Shown: one piece after another, positions 1 through 12,900 of the stretch | Layout: each line of letters starts with the position of its first letter | Position numbering within the stretch: position 1 is the first letter of the stretch | Assembly (NCBI RefSeq): GCF_040115645.1 | Contig: NC_089543.1 | Coordinates: 7,032,194 to 7,096,193 of the forward strand | Direction of reading: 5' to 3' | Origin: Euwallacea fornicatus | Taxonomy: Eukaryota > Arthropoda > Insecta > Coleoptera > Curculionidae | DNA: 64,000 nt | Notes under the pieces: model-generated | Seen by the model: the letters and a program-made list of their open reading frames with translations, nothing else | The model's database searches: none | What the model was told of the DNA's origin: nothing | Translations under genes and position numbers: made by a program

Positions 1-92
1 ATACCATCACCATACTCAGCACTGCTGGCTGAAAGGAACAGAAATATTATATTAGCCATTTTTCTAAATTAAATTAATATTTGCTGTATAAC

Positions 93-3000
93 TCACAACT
101 TAACGGGTTGTAAAGGATAGGCTACTGTGGTCTCCATTGCTTCCAAAGTCATCTGAAATATTTAAATGAAAAAGTAATATATGTTATTAAAAATGTAAAT
201 ATTAAATATTATAAAACGAATGATTTATAATTAGCTATCACTTTCGATGAAAACTACAAAATATAGTGCGAATGCGTTACATTAAAGTGCAAAACCTCGT
301 AGATAGGTAAGTTTCTAAAGTTTGACAATCCAATTATATGTGAAAATTTTAGTGCGAAAAAGCGAACTTTTTTCTTTAAAAACAAAGGAAACAATAATTT
401 CGAATCAACTTACAAAAAATCAAATAAAAACTCAAATACAATTGTATGAGAATTTTAAATGTACTTACGATTTTAAAAACACCAAACACAAAACCGCAAT
501 ATCTTGTTCGCACAGCACACGGTTCATTCCCGTTAACGATTTTAAGAGAAATGACTTTCGAGTCTAACATCTTCAAAGACTTGGACACAGCTGTATAATA
601 CATATATTTAATTTCGATCAAATACGTAACGATTAAAATTTAGCTCAAAGTTAGCCATCAAAATCGCAACGATTTTGATTATTTAAATACAAGAAAATCC
701 TAAACTTGTTCGAGTCGGAAAAGTCCTTGTCATAAATTCTACAGTTTTTTTACACATCCATGAACTAAACAAATAACACGTATACCTCACCTGATATGCT
801 GTCATAGCAAATTATTTCTGGAACAAAACCACTTTTGAATATTTCCAATAATCATTTATACTTTGTACATATATATCTGATAGAATTATACAACAATGTA
901 TTTGAGAAGAAAAAGGGTAGATTTTTCTTTTATAACTAATAGGGGCGCAGAAAAGAAAAACTAACTTAAATCTAGCTTTTGAAATTCATCAAAATCCGCT
1001 TGAAACTCTTACCATTGGTTCGTTTAAGAAAACAAGGAAGTCGTTCTTTTTGACACGAACTATTGAGTTTTTTACATCACCGTAAATTGAGGAAATGACC
1101 TGCTTGACACCTCATAGCAAACGAATACGAGATTAAATAAGTAAAAAATGCTGCATGTAACTCTAATTAAAATAGCTAATAATCAATGCGATATTGTTGT
1201 TTTTAGCAGATCATAATGGCAACAACCATCGCATTTTTCATACCTTCAGACGATTTTTTACTTGCAACATTGCCCTTTTGCTGCATGTAGTCTCTTCTTG
1301 CTTGCACAACCCTTTCTCTAGTTCCAAATTGATTCCATTTGTACTCGCCAAAGCTGGAATACCTTCTAGGTGCTAACAAACAAGATTAAGAATTTTTGGA
1401 ATTTTTATTTTACTTTTAACTCTTAACACAATTTACCTGGTGTTGTTCTTTCGGTGGTGGCCTCTTCAGCTTGAAAATCTTCTTCAAAATCATAGTCCAG
1501 AAATATGTTGTCAGGGTCGTCGTCTTCCTGAAACAAGGAGATATTAAGAAAATTTCTTCGGTTAAGTTGGTTGTAGACTTGTACAGCCAGAAGACTCGGG
1601 ACAATTTATAATAATATAGTATTAAGCGCTAAAAGGAAATACCTTACGCCAAGTACAAGTCACGTTTAAGGGCCATATAGACGAGCGTAGAAGATTTAAA
1701 CACGCACGTGCATTCATTAACGTACAAGTAATACACGTGACGTATTTTTATACAGATGGACAATCAAAAATCTGCAGTGGTGCATTGACCAATGGTTGTA
1801 TAGGGTAAACCAAATTGAACGCTCTTAAAGGGAAAGTTTTACTTCTAGCAAGGATAAAAAAAAGTGCATCGGTGTCTGTGCCTTAATTTTTATGATAAAT
1901 TTAATTGTGAAATTTACATTATTAATATACAGAGTGTCCCTGAAATGATCGTACAACGCCTGTTCAAAAATTCCTGATTCAAAAATAAGACATGCTAGAC
2001 AAATTTATGTATATTTAATGTTGCTTGGTTTTGCCGCTACAAGACATTAAGATTCTCAAACTAAAAAATTCTTTTGAAATAATTACTAAACGGTTTTATC
2101 GATTTTCACTAATTTTGGAAATAAGAATTACTACATAAATTAGCGTGTTTTAATGTGAACGAGATCTTTTTTAATGCATGTACAAGCTGTGTACATAAGG
2201 TCATTTCAGGGATACCCTGTATATAATTCTGAATATATTTTTTACCTAATTTTCAACAATATAATTTAATTTAATAAAAATTAGTATTTTTACAGTTAAT
2301 ACCCTGTATGTTATTGGTTCTAGCGATTGCTTACTTTTGACTGATTTTAGTGATATACGGTGTTGAATTTGTTAAATTACAAATCTATGTTGAAAACTAA
2401 AATCTAAATAGTAATATATAAATAATTTCGGCATGGTTGATTCATATTGCGTACGCACCAAGACGATTCACGTGTATATAAAAAAGGAAATATTTCTTCG
2501 AATCTTTCACGATGCTCGCTCGTACTGCAGTAGTACCTTTGCCGTTTATGCATAAGTGAAGTCGGTTACTGCATTCTTGTTTTGTTAATCCCGATTTCCA
2601 CTAAATATACTCATAATTTTCAACATAAGGGTTTTACGGGTTAAATTTTAAGTTCGCATTAACCTCTGTTTTGTTAGAATTGCATGTTGGTAAATATAAG
2701 AGTAACAGTGTTTGCCTTACCCTCCGAATAACGAAACAAAATACATTTTGCGAAACTTTTTGTCTTAATTTATGAATGAAACTAGTAATAATTGTTTTTT
2801 TTAAGTTTATAAGTTGCAACTCGATATAGTGAATTAAGAATCAATGCGTGTGTTAAAGGAAAGAGTCTGTTTTATTCAAATCATCGAATTTCGAATAATA
2901 TGTTCTGGACATCACTAACAAGAGGAAGAAACAACAGATTTACTACTAACATCCAAGTTTTAATAAGATTATGTATGTACATTAAAGCCAAATTTCACAA

Positions 3001-6000
3001 TACCTTAATTGGAGTTCTTCGTTATACGGGCTAAGTCTAACCAAAGTAACTTTCTTACGTAAACGGCAGGAATTCCGTTCATTCTGGTAGAGAGACTGTC
3101 AAATAACCAAATAAGGTCGTAAATTGTAAAAAAATCTTAGTTGTTGATCTGCCGAGTGTGAAAAGGAAAGTATTATAATCAATAAATTTTTATGAAATTA
3201 AATTCAAATTTAAAATTAACTCAATATAATATTTTCATTATATATTTTGGTTCGGTTCTGAGAGTTTTAATACAATGCGCAAATGATTCACAATAGTTTG
3301 TTTGCAGTTGTTGTCATAGCGTTCCAAAGCCGCCTTCGGCAAAAATGCCCAAACATCCAACATGTAGAAGCAACACACAAATACAATACGTGGCTTTTTT
3401 CCTACAAAAAGCTTAACTTTGTTGATGTTTTTTCTGTATTTGTATTCGTAACAGAAAATAAGAAAAAGCCACTTTTCTGAAAGAACACTCTTGAGATTTA
3501 CTATACTAGAAAAAAAATATATCGATAAAATTAAATTGTCATTTCATTCTCCACAAAGAAAATAATACAGATAGAACGAAATAAAAATAAATGTGGAAAG
3601 ATATCTTTCCCAGCTAGAGTTCTGTTGCCTATTAAACTTTCCGGTTTAACGTCAGTGAGTTACCCCTGAAGTTACCGAATAATTCAATTTAACGTTATTC
3701 GACAAGTATTTTACGGATTTCCATTAAATTAAAGCTAACGTAAATTTTAAAGCACATTTCCCTAATTAAACAATTATTACCTATTTATATGTCGATATTC
3801 AGTTAATTTAACATCATTTTGCAGCGTTCAATCGTCTTCGCGTTTCCTCAAATGGATATAAAACACGATACTTACGCAATTAAACACTTATATGAAGTAA
3901 GTAAGCGATACAGATGATCATAGATCAGGGTTATAACATATACCAAAAATGACTCATAGGATATTCATGGTATTCATTACTATCAAAAGTTAAACAGTAA
4001 TGCCCCCAGAATTAAAAGGTCAGCTAGGAAATGATATTCAAATTAAGGCCATGATACAGAATGCCAGTAAAATGTCTTATTTGTATAAATTGAGCAAAAT
4101 TAGATATAACACGCTTAATCGCATTTAAAGACCATCTAAGCAGAAACCTAATTTTAAAATTAAGAGAATTCATTAAAAAAGAATGGGTTCACCAAACGTT
4201 CGTTAATGTAAAGTAAAAGTAAACGATAAAATTTATTTTCATTAATTGGGAACATATACTAAATTTGATTTTCCTATTACCATTTATTACATTAGGCTTT
4301 TAGCAATTTCTTAGATTATCGTGTAGTATGTCTTCAAGGAAAAACGAGAAACATTAAGAATGAGCATCTTCCAGATTTCGTCCCTCCAATTATTCTTGCC
4401 TGCCATACAGAGACTATTTATTAACACTTATTCTATTATTTTAAACCGTTTTGAATAATTACTGAACAATTTAGATTAAGGAACTTGTCACAATAATGAA
4501 CGTAAAACTTTGTACTGTTCCAGCCCACTTTTGGTAGAACAATGCGTTATACTTACCAGTTTGGCTAAGCAGGAGGTGTAAAAAATGATTTGGTTTGTCG
4601 AGATTAAACAATAATCAAATTCAAAACTATTTTTTATTCCAAACTTTGACAGCTTTTTTTTAATTGAATTTACTTAATTTTGAAATAAGTCAAGCAATTT
4701 ATTTGATAATGTATGCCCTTTTTACGAGCAATTAATTCATAAATTTAAAGCAGTGAAGATTTATCGTATGTTAATTCAATTTTATAAATATGCAATAGGA
4801 CTCGTTTTTCAGTATGTCTTATAAAACTCATATACTACCGTTTTCAAGATATCTTTATGGAAGAGAAAAAACCACAGGATAGTAGAGTTAAAACTCCCAT
4901 TAAATGTAGCCATACTGCAAGCTATTTGATATTGTACGCGTGGGTGATCATAAATAAAGGGACTTTGCATTCACGGTAGCTTTCGTTTTTATCGGGAAAT
5001 CTTTTGCTCGGTACGACTCGAACGTACGAAGTTACAGGCTTCTTTGTATCAGTTCAGTCTTCTCGCTTTTTAAACATCTTTTGCCATGGCCATCAATTTA
5101 TTATCAGGGAATATCGACCTTAAAGTAAGCGGGTCTTATTATTAAATATTATTTTGGTAAAAAAATCGGTACCCTTTGAGATGCTAATTTTTATTAATAT
5201 TCCCAGAACCAAATTATTCAGGTATTAAGAGTATTTGAGTAAACTTCAGTGAATAAGGAAGTGTCACGTCAACAATTTATTGTTGTGATAATATTTTGAC
5301 TTCTCCCCACCAATTAAAATGTGCTCGTTACCTTTGAATCTTGATATTTGTTGCAAACACAGAATCTCTTGTTAGCTATGGTTTTACTAGGTACCTAGAA
5401 AAGAATGGTTGTTTGTTTGAACATCTAAATCCACAAGTACTTCCCTTAGTTAACATCAATGCATTTAAATTGAGACTACAGGACAAACTGAAGGTAATAA
5501 CATATATATTTGAAATAAAGAATGAATTGAAGTAATACCAATTTAATTCATCTAATATCCAAAATTTATCTATGAGGCATGATTACAATAGTTAATATTT
5601 CAGATCTGATATTTCTTGCTCCCGCCTACAATTTTTACTAAATGTAATAAAATACTAAAGCAAAATGATAATGTTGATGATGCTGTAGGAACAAAGTTTA
5701 TGGTTTTCTTTTTCCTGTATCCTCCACGTAACTCTGCGATTTGATTCCCCTGCTGCACTCTTCTGCAGTCTAGACAAATTGACTGGTGGTACTATAGGTT
5801 TTTCATTGGTACTTTATCGAAGCAAACAGAGAACCAAACGATTTCATCTCAGTTGCATACGAGGCAAATGCGAAGTTGGTCGTAAACATTACAGGCACGG
5901 TAATAAAATGTCAGGACATATTGGATTCTCATATTATCACAGACGACATTTTCACACGAAACTTTCAGTCGATTGAAACCGAGAAGAAAACTTTATTTGC

Positions 6001-9000
6001 ATTGATCCCACAAATTCTACCTATTTACAAATTACTTACAAATACTTAAACCGACACCTAGATTTTAAATCCTTATTCTTATATTTGAGTCCTACATAAA
6101 GAACCATTAACGTTTTTAATGCTGAACAATATCTGATCATTGAAAAAATTCCAAGAAGAATTCTGAAGAGTTAAATATTTTTTGTAAAAATTGTGTAGCA
6201 TTTAAAAGATTACTTATTAAAAGTAACATTAGAAATTGAAACCCTGCCTAATCTTGATAAAAAAAAACTCACGCGATTCAAATGGGCCCTTTTACTGACA
6301 GATTAAGGAGTGTTGATGCTTTAATCGTAGGTTACAGTACCTACCTTGTAGTACTACCCAAGTGCTTTCCTTTCTTCTGCTATTCTGCAGTCTTTGCTGG
6401 CTATTAGGTAACTTTTTCATTATAAATAAATGCCGTACAGCAGTGTGGGTGGCAGAAATTCTTTACGTATATAAGTTGTTAGCTAATTCTAGATTATGAA
6501 GAAATAAACCGCTCGTCATCTCAACCGGGTTAAATGATTTTTTTGTAACTTTTTTTTTTAATGTTTTTGAGAATCGGCAATATTATTTAAAATCGTCGTA
6601 ATAAATTTGAACTTAAAAAATTTAAAATAACTAATTAAAAAATATATATATGTAAAAATGTATATGGTGGGCAAAATTATACTGATGTGTTACAGTTTTG
6701 CCCAGTTAGGCAAGTTCAGATTGGAGACCAAGTTAAGCAGCATACACCTACTTTGCCCACAATTAAAAACAACCTTAATTTACGTAATTTTCAATTTACA
6801 TTACAATCATGTAATCAATTACACATGGTCCAAAATTTATGGAACACATTTATGCTCTGTACAATATTACAGGCTCTGGAGATTGAGCGGTGGAAAATGG
6901 GCCGTTTCGGAATAATGGTCAGTTCTTCTGTTACCCAACAGCAATAAAAGAATCTTTAAAACCATCTCGAGATATTAACCTGGTTTACACAATTTAATGT
7001 TGGAATGAACCGAGATAAATTTTTTTATCTGGAAAATACCAAACCTAAAGTTCAATACTTGAGCAAAAACTTAATTACCTAAATGAATTTCAAAACAACG
7101 AAAACCGTAGTTAAATATATATTTGCATTTTAAAATTACAATACTTTAAAAAGAATCCAAAAAATATATTGACTCGGTTCGGATGATGAGCAGTTTACAT
7201 GAGGTAAATATCGTGGTAACGGCTTAATTCAATTCTACTATATAGGAGATTCAAGAAGTTAATTTGCAAAAAAATGAAATGAAATAAATGATGAGAAGTT
7301 TCGAGGCTATTATATAAGAACTTGATTAACGTTCTAGAAGCCTCTGTTATAAGTGAAAACTGAAACTTTACTGTTAAGTACCTATTGTCGATTACACGGA
7401 AGAGAACCGACTATTAATCAAAGCAGTAAGTACTTTCCTAAACAAAATCATTATTAATTCATAGTATGTCTTATGCTCACAATAAGACAAAAGTCCTTTC
7501 AATCATAGGAATAATAAGTCATGGAAATCTATGCATATGGTTGAGAAGCCTCTGCCTACTACTACTCTTATTACCATAATTAGTATTTACTTGAAAATGC
7601 TGCAAACGGAGGAGAACTAAATATATGTATAAGCAGAAATATGCGTTTTTTATTTCATTTATTGAATATTCTTGAAATCTAACTCAAAAAACGTAAACTT
7701 CCTTACCACGTTTCTGTGATATTTTACAACTGACTCATTAGAAGGCATTCTTTAAACTGCTTTGCACGAATCACCGTCAAGCCCTATATTTATGGGAAGT
7801 CGTAAAGTGCAACTACTTTGAGATTATGGTTGTAGTTGTCAAGAACATGTTTGTTTACGATATAAACAATTTACTGAATAAGTGTTAAACCTTAATTAAT
7901 ATCCAAAATTGGAATTTCATTTGGGATATTTTGTCGTTATCATGTCCTACCACCTATTTTAAATATGTCAAAAATAAGTGTGTATTTTGCATCCTTAATA
8001 ATTGATTCGAAGTATTTTTAGTGATGAAGAAAATAAGTTGTTATGTCTAAAAAAATATCTGGCACTTAATCGGGTTATTTAGGAATACTCATTACAGTGA
8101 ATTGTACAGGTTGTATTTTTACCATGAACAACAAATTCAAAGCTTTATATAACACTAGCATTGAAATCTGGTAAAGAGTAGAAGATATAGACTTGGTTAA
8201 ATGCGAGAAAAGTTACACATTTAAGGAAGAAAAAAAACTATCAATGTTGTATTAAAAAATAGAATGAAAACAATATTGTCGTGTTGGAGCTTATAAAAAA
8301 CTATAATGGAAAAGTGGTTTTTGGATTCATCTATTGCTTACCATACCTCAGAAAGGGATATTTTTAAACGTTCTAAACTTTTAAGTTTTTCCAAAAATAA
8401 CTGTTGGCATTGTGAATCCACATGTGTCCCCCTTTTTAGGACATTTTCGTGCCGACACCCATATATTGAACATACTGTATTTACCGGTGCAGAATAGAAA
8501 ACTAAGTTTCATGCATTAAGTAGCTAACTATTAATAAACGAAAACGTATTACATATACGTTTTACACGATGAGTAGGTGGGATGTTACACCCATAAACTA
8601 AGCAGATGATGGGGCATCACTGATTAGACCTCGATTCGAGTATTAGTCAATAGGTGAATGTAATATAACTGAGATGGTTAACGTATAAAATAGGTCAAGT
8701 TTTTCAATATACCATCCCACCGATGAGATAATGTAGGAAGATTCTCCTAAAGACTTACGTTCCTCGGTACAGGGTCATTCCGTGTATAATGTATTCCAGT
8801 TGAAACGAGCTTGTTATATTCTTTATTGACGGTTAACTTTAAAGAAAAATGTTTACATACGTTAATTGGTCTTTATCCAAAACTGGAAACAATCTCGCTT
8901 GTCTGATATAGTTGAACTATGAAATATTATTTTTACTGATCATTTGTTTAACGAAAATGTCAACGTAGAAACGCAAGAATAGACTACGGTTAAAATCTGA

Positions 9001-9933
9001 AAATGCAGCATAGAAGGTGAGGTAGTAATTTATTTATACACTATTACCTCTATAGTACATATTTAGGTAAAATTATTAAAAGGAACATCGTAAATGCTCT
9101 ACAAAAGGTAATAAAGTCGTTTTTTTGTGAATTTAAAGAAAATTATTATTCTTCAACCTTAAATTAATGTTCAAGTAAAATAAAAAGGACATCAATACCT
9201 AATATATACTTCGTAGTACCAAAATTATAATGCTAATTAAGTAATGATGTGCTGTTTTACCTACATAACCACTTATATAGTTTTTACCTTATAAGAAGTA
9301 AATTGGTCACAAAGCAGAAGCATCTTGCATACTTATTTTCTAAGCACTGAGATAATGTAGTAATGTATCAATTTTAACCTGCACGAAAAATGATTACTAT
9401 TGCTTTCAAGATTATGGATAACGTGCCTTAGTAACATCGAAATTTCTTTTTTTAAATAATACCCTTTTGCGATGAGTACTCACCACCTGGTCTCCTCCAT
9501 CGAAATCCCCATAATTATTGAACAAATCTTCATCAGGACTAGGCATGGTGGTTGTGGTAGTAGTAGTGGTGGTGGTACGACCTCTATTGGACCATCCGTG
9601 GTGTCTCATTCGAGTGCCAGTGTCACTGTAATAATCCCATCGATTGTCACTCTTATAATTCGTATTAACACTACTTTTACTACCGAAAAAACTACTAGCA
9701 CTATCTAAGTTTGCCATTCTAGTTTTTAATTTGTCGAAATGTGGAAATCTAGAAGACGAATGTCTGAGTTTCACACTGGCACTATTTAATAACGGTTTCG
9801 TAGATGTAGTCGGATAGTACTTTTTCGGATTATTTCTCTGAGCGCTTTTGAAATGGTCATCCTTCGGATGGGCTAATGACACTTGAACGAGGGCGTAGAA
9901 GCACAGCAACGACTGCGGTTTCTTTAATCGCAT
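93..9933 (-). CDS. Unrecognised secreted protein, five-exon model
   Basis: I do not recognise this protein. Coding exons on the minus strand: 9933-9484, 1527-1437, 1372-1244, 1110-1013, 152-93. Each is bounded by a plausible acceptor and donor, and the phases (0,1,1,0) join without a break into 275 residues. Residues 1-21 look like a signal peptide (basic start, then LLCFYALVQVSLA). A basic, Ser/Asn-rich region follows, then a run of ten Thr near residues 120-129, an acidic stretch (EDDDPDNIFLDYDFEEDF) and a basic C-terminal half with motifs such as GEYKW and NDFLVF. The start is the first ATG after an acceptor-like CTTTTCTAG at about 9984, so an upstream 5'UTR exon is likely; a strong donor at about 14,232 could belong to it. 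The 8 kb intron may hide further exons, and the last exon could instead splice from TT|GTGAGT (base 97) to a short exon at 28-16. Exon A is the surest part; the joins are inference. Confidence 0.5.
1926..2225. mobile_element. MITE-like element, ~300 bp, TATACAGRGTGTCCC inverted ends
   Basis: The left end reads TATACAGAGTGTCCCTGAAA. The reverse complement of the right end reads TATACAGGGTATCCCTGAAA, and the match continues through ATGA and to a GTAC. This gives imperfect terminal inverted repeats of about 30 bp around some 240 bp of non-coding DNA. No ORF lies inside, so it is a non-autonomous DNA element. It sits in the large intron of the secreted-protein gene. A similar-sized relative lies at 35831-36129. 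Confidence 0.7.
5085..6947 (+). other. Exon-like segments of a possible unrecognised gene or pseudogene
   Basis: This stretch inside the 8 kb intron holds several coding-like pieces on the plus strand. An ATG near 5085 starts MAINLLSGNIDLK and runs into the donor GTAAGC. A segment at about 5373-5493 lies between an ACACAG acceptor and AAG|GTAATA, is open in one frame and contains NGCLFEHLNPQVLPLVN. A segment from an ATAG acceptor near 5800 runs open for over 80 codons to TAA near 6047 (contains HWYFIEANREPNDFIS). A further open stretch is at 6687-6947. The phases of the first two pieces do not join cleanly, so this may be a decayed gene or a gene with exons I have missed. No family recognised. 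Confidence 0.3.
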
Positions 9934-12900
9934 TGTGAGTCTCTCACTTCGTGTTGATTTTGTCCGGTTTCATGGCTAGGCGCTAGAAAAGGAAGAACGT
10001 AAACAAACATTTTACACTGCAACTGAATAAAATATAGAAAATATATTTTTCTAATTTTGACAAATAAAGTTGCAGTTTCCTTATATAAAATGGGTGACAA
10101 AACTGGTTCTTAGCTAGTTACATGATTGCAGGTATCTTCGTTTTGATAATTCAGCTTACAAATAGGCTCAGGAACAATAATGGTTGCTGCAGATCTCTGT
10201 CATCTTTCTTGCGATTTCTAAATCGTATAGTAAAATTACGACAAAAATATGTATAAAATGCATTAGGAAATGTTGCCTGTGTTTCTTGTTGTATGTTAGA
10301 ATTCCACTCGTAGCGATAAAATAAAATTCGTTTATTGTCACTTTATTTGTCAAAATTAGGAAAAATATATTAAATTTTGTCGAAATAACTCTTAACTTTA
10401 CTGAATTAAGCCATACATTTTATAAATTATTGTTGAAAAAATAGGAATACAGGGTGTCTCTTGCCATTGAAATATCGGGAAGGTTTCTGCAAAAATTTTG
10501 TATATGTACGTCTTGTATAAAAGATTTTTTTTGCATCTTCAAATGTTTTACAACTCATAATTTACAACTCAATAGATAAAATTTATGCGAACGTTGATGT
10601 TTCAGCCGATGATCATTGCCCCTGTGCTGCTATAGTAATGAAAGTCTCGTTCGTTCTACGAAGCCTTCGGCCAAAAAGTGAATTATTATATACATACATA
10701 TGTGTGTTAGCACTACAGAACGTCTTACTGCATTCGTGCCACGTCGTTCTTGCTTACATTCCAATTGGCAAGTTACTATTCTGCGTTTGCTATTTCTACA
10801 CGAATTACCAATATTTTCATTGCCTCATATATTGTTATTAATCCCTGAAATATATATGAATTTGACTCTTTTGGATTCGACTATGTATGAAATAAATATG
10901 TATTTTATCTTTGCTTCAAATCCCAAAAATTGAACTATCCAATTGAATTGGCAACATTGCCTACAGATAACGTCACCAGAACCTGATGACATGCTGTTTT
11001 TTTTTTGTATTGCAGTTCCTATACATATATTAATACGTTTTATGAGATTACAATAGTTTGTATTTGACTGATTACAAACTAAACTGCTCACAAAATTAGT
11101 CGCAAAAGCTCATTTTTACAACGTTGCATGAAAACTTTCGTATGTAAGAAATAAATGTTACGACTTTGCAACGCACGTTTCAGTTTAATTTTAAAATTAA
11201 CCGTATATCCGCCGAGTTGTGCCATCTATTCCTCATACCAGTAATTTGACGCTGTGATTGCGACGGTCCATTTGATGCCCATGAGATTTTGGCTTTGAAA
11301 GTTTTTGCCAACTTTTAAAATCCAACTTAGAAGACAGTGTTATCTAACGCGGCACATGATGCTCCAGAATCCTTGCTTAGGACACGTAACTATAACCATC
11401 AACTGCATTCCTTATGCCTAGAGACTCCAAAGTTTTTTTCGGGAAAACCCTCATCATACCTTCTATTTTCTAGAACCCTTTTGATATACAGAAATTCTGA
11501 AGTATTGTTCCAGACATTCACAGCAAATATAGGAGAATATTAAAGGATATGACTCAAATCAACCAGAAACAGATCTGATATAATGCGGTCATATAATCGA
11601 ACAACACGTCAAAAAATGATGAGATCCTAAACTATTCTTATTTGATTAAATGATTAATACAAATTTGCCAAACCGCGTTCAAAATAAACATTTACCGGCG
11701 ATTTATGTAATTTGATCTGTTATTTATACTTCGCCCAGTATGCAGACCGTCCCGATTTCCATTATTTATTATTCCATATCGCTATAGTCAAATGCTAAAA
11801 CGTTTCCCAGTGTCACAACCATAAATAGCTGCGAACTTTGCAAGAACCCGAAAACTTCATTTGCTTTATTTTTAGGTCTTAAGCCGGTTTATATTCTTCT
11901 GTTTTAGTGTTCTAAATGTGAAAACGTTGAGCATTCTGGTAATAATAAAACGTAAACTTCGGCAATGAGCAGTCACCCTATGAGATCTGTTTCAAGTAGC
12001 TCGTTGATTTTACGAGCATTTATTGAAAAGATTGTACATATAGTTTTTGTGAAAAATGGTTAATCTTTAAAATTTGTTCGGGTATAAATTTCTTTTCAGG
12101 TAAAATTCACATTGAACAAATCTCTATGATAATTTAATCAAATCTCTGTATTAAAGGTGACCCTGAAATTTTTATTGAATTTTATTCTGGACATTTTCCA
12201 ACAACTGGTTTGCTTAACGCAAGGCTAAGTATAAAAATCCTTGTCGAAAACTTTTGCAAAAGTTTTATACTAATTAATCGTCAATTATACTTAATGAATC
12301 CTACACGACTTACCATCAACGACTCCAAACGGCATCCAGACTCTTTTGAGGGCAACAAATTACACCAATCATAAACTCGAATCCCGGTCGTTTCAAAAGT
12401 GGTTCTTACGGTACTAACATAATAAATCAAATTAAATATTCCGCGTATATTTTCAGTGATCTCGCGTAACTCTGCTGCAAATAATCCCACTTTAAGTCGC
12501 GCTCGTAGTCACAGTCCGTGTCAGACTGAATCGTATTGTTACGGCTGCAGCCAGTCGGGCATTGTGGTCCATTCATCTGCATTTTAACACCGTCTGAAAC
12601 ATTGTTGTTTTGTTTATTGATCAATGAGTGAACATCGAGGGTTGTGGTCTAATTTTAGATTGGCGGATAATTTATTCAAATTTCATTAATTACATAATTT
12701 TGATATTACAAAGGTAGAAAAGCATCTTATTACAGCATCATACATATGTGTTCGAAAAAGATTCAGCTTTAATACCAGAAGTATTAAGCAAATTCCTTCT
12801 CAACTGATAAGTTTAATCCAGGTTTGCACAACGGAGACGGTGGGTATTTTTTATGTAGGCCAGTTTGGCGTCAAGGTGGCTTCTAGACCTAAGTAGATAC

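Noticed and set aside
463..591. Extra exons of the secreted-protein gene (open segment with acceptor and GTAAGT donor) plus a 27-base microexon near 786-812
   Set aside because: They join each other in frame but do not fit the phase of the exon at 1110-1013, which joins directly to 152-93. Possible alternative splicing, but not supported enough to include.
4940..5060. Possible tRNA because of GGTACGACTCGAACG
   Set aside because: Only a T-loop-like word is present; no cloverleaf can be folded around it.
9016..9060. let-7-like TGAGGTAGTA followed by a complementary ACTATTACCTC
   Set aside because: The first ten bases match let-7, but the hairpin is far too short and the rest of the mature sequence is absent.
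9472..9708. Plus-strand ORF over the secreted-protein exon
   Set aside because: It is the shadow of the minus-strand coding exon; its Ser/Thr/Gly runs mirror the Thr-rich region.
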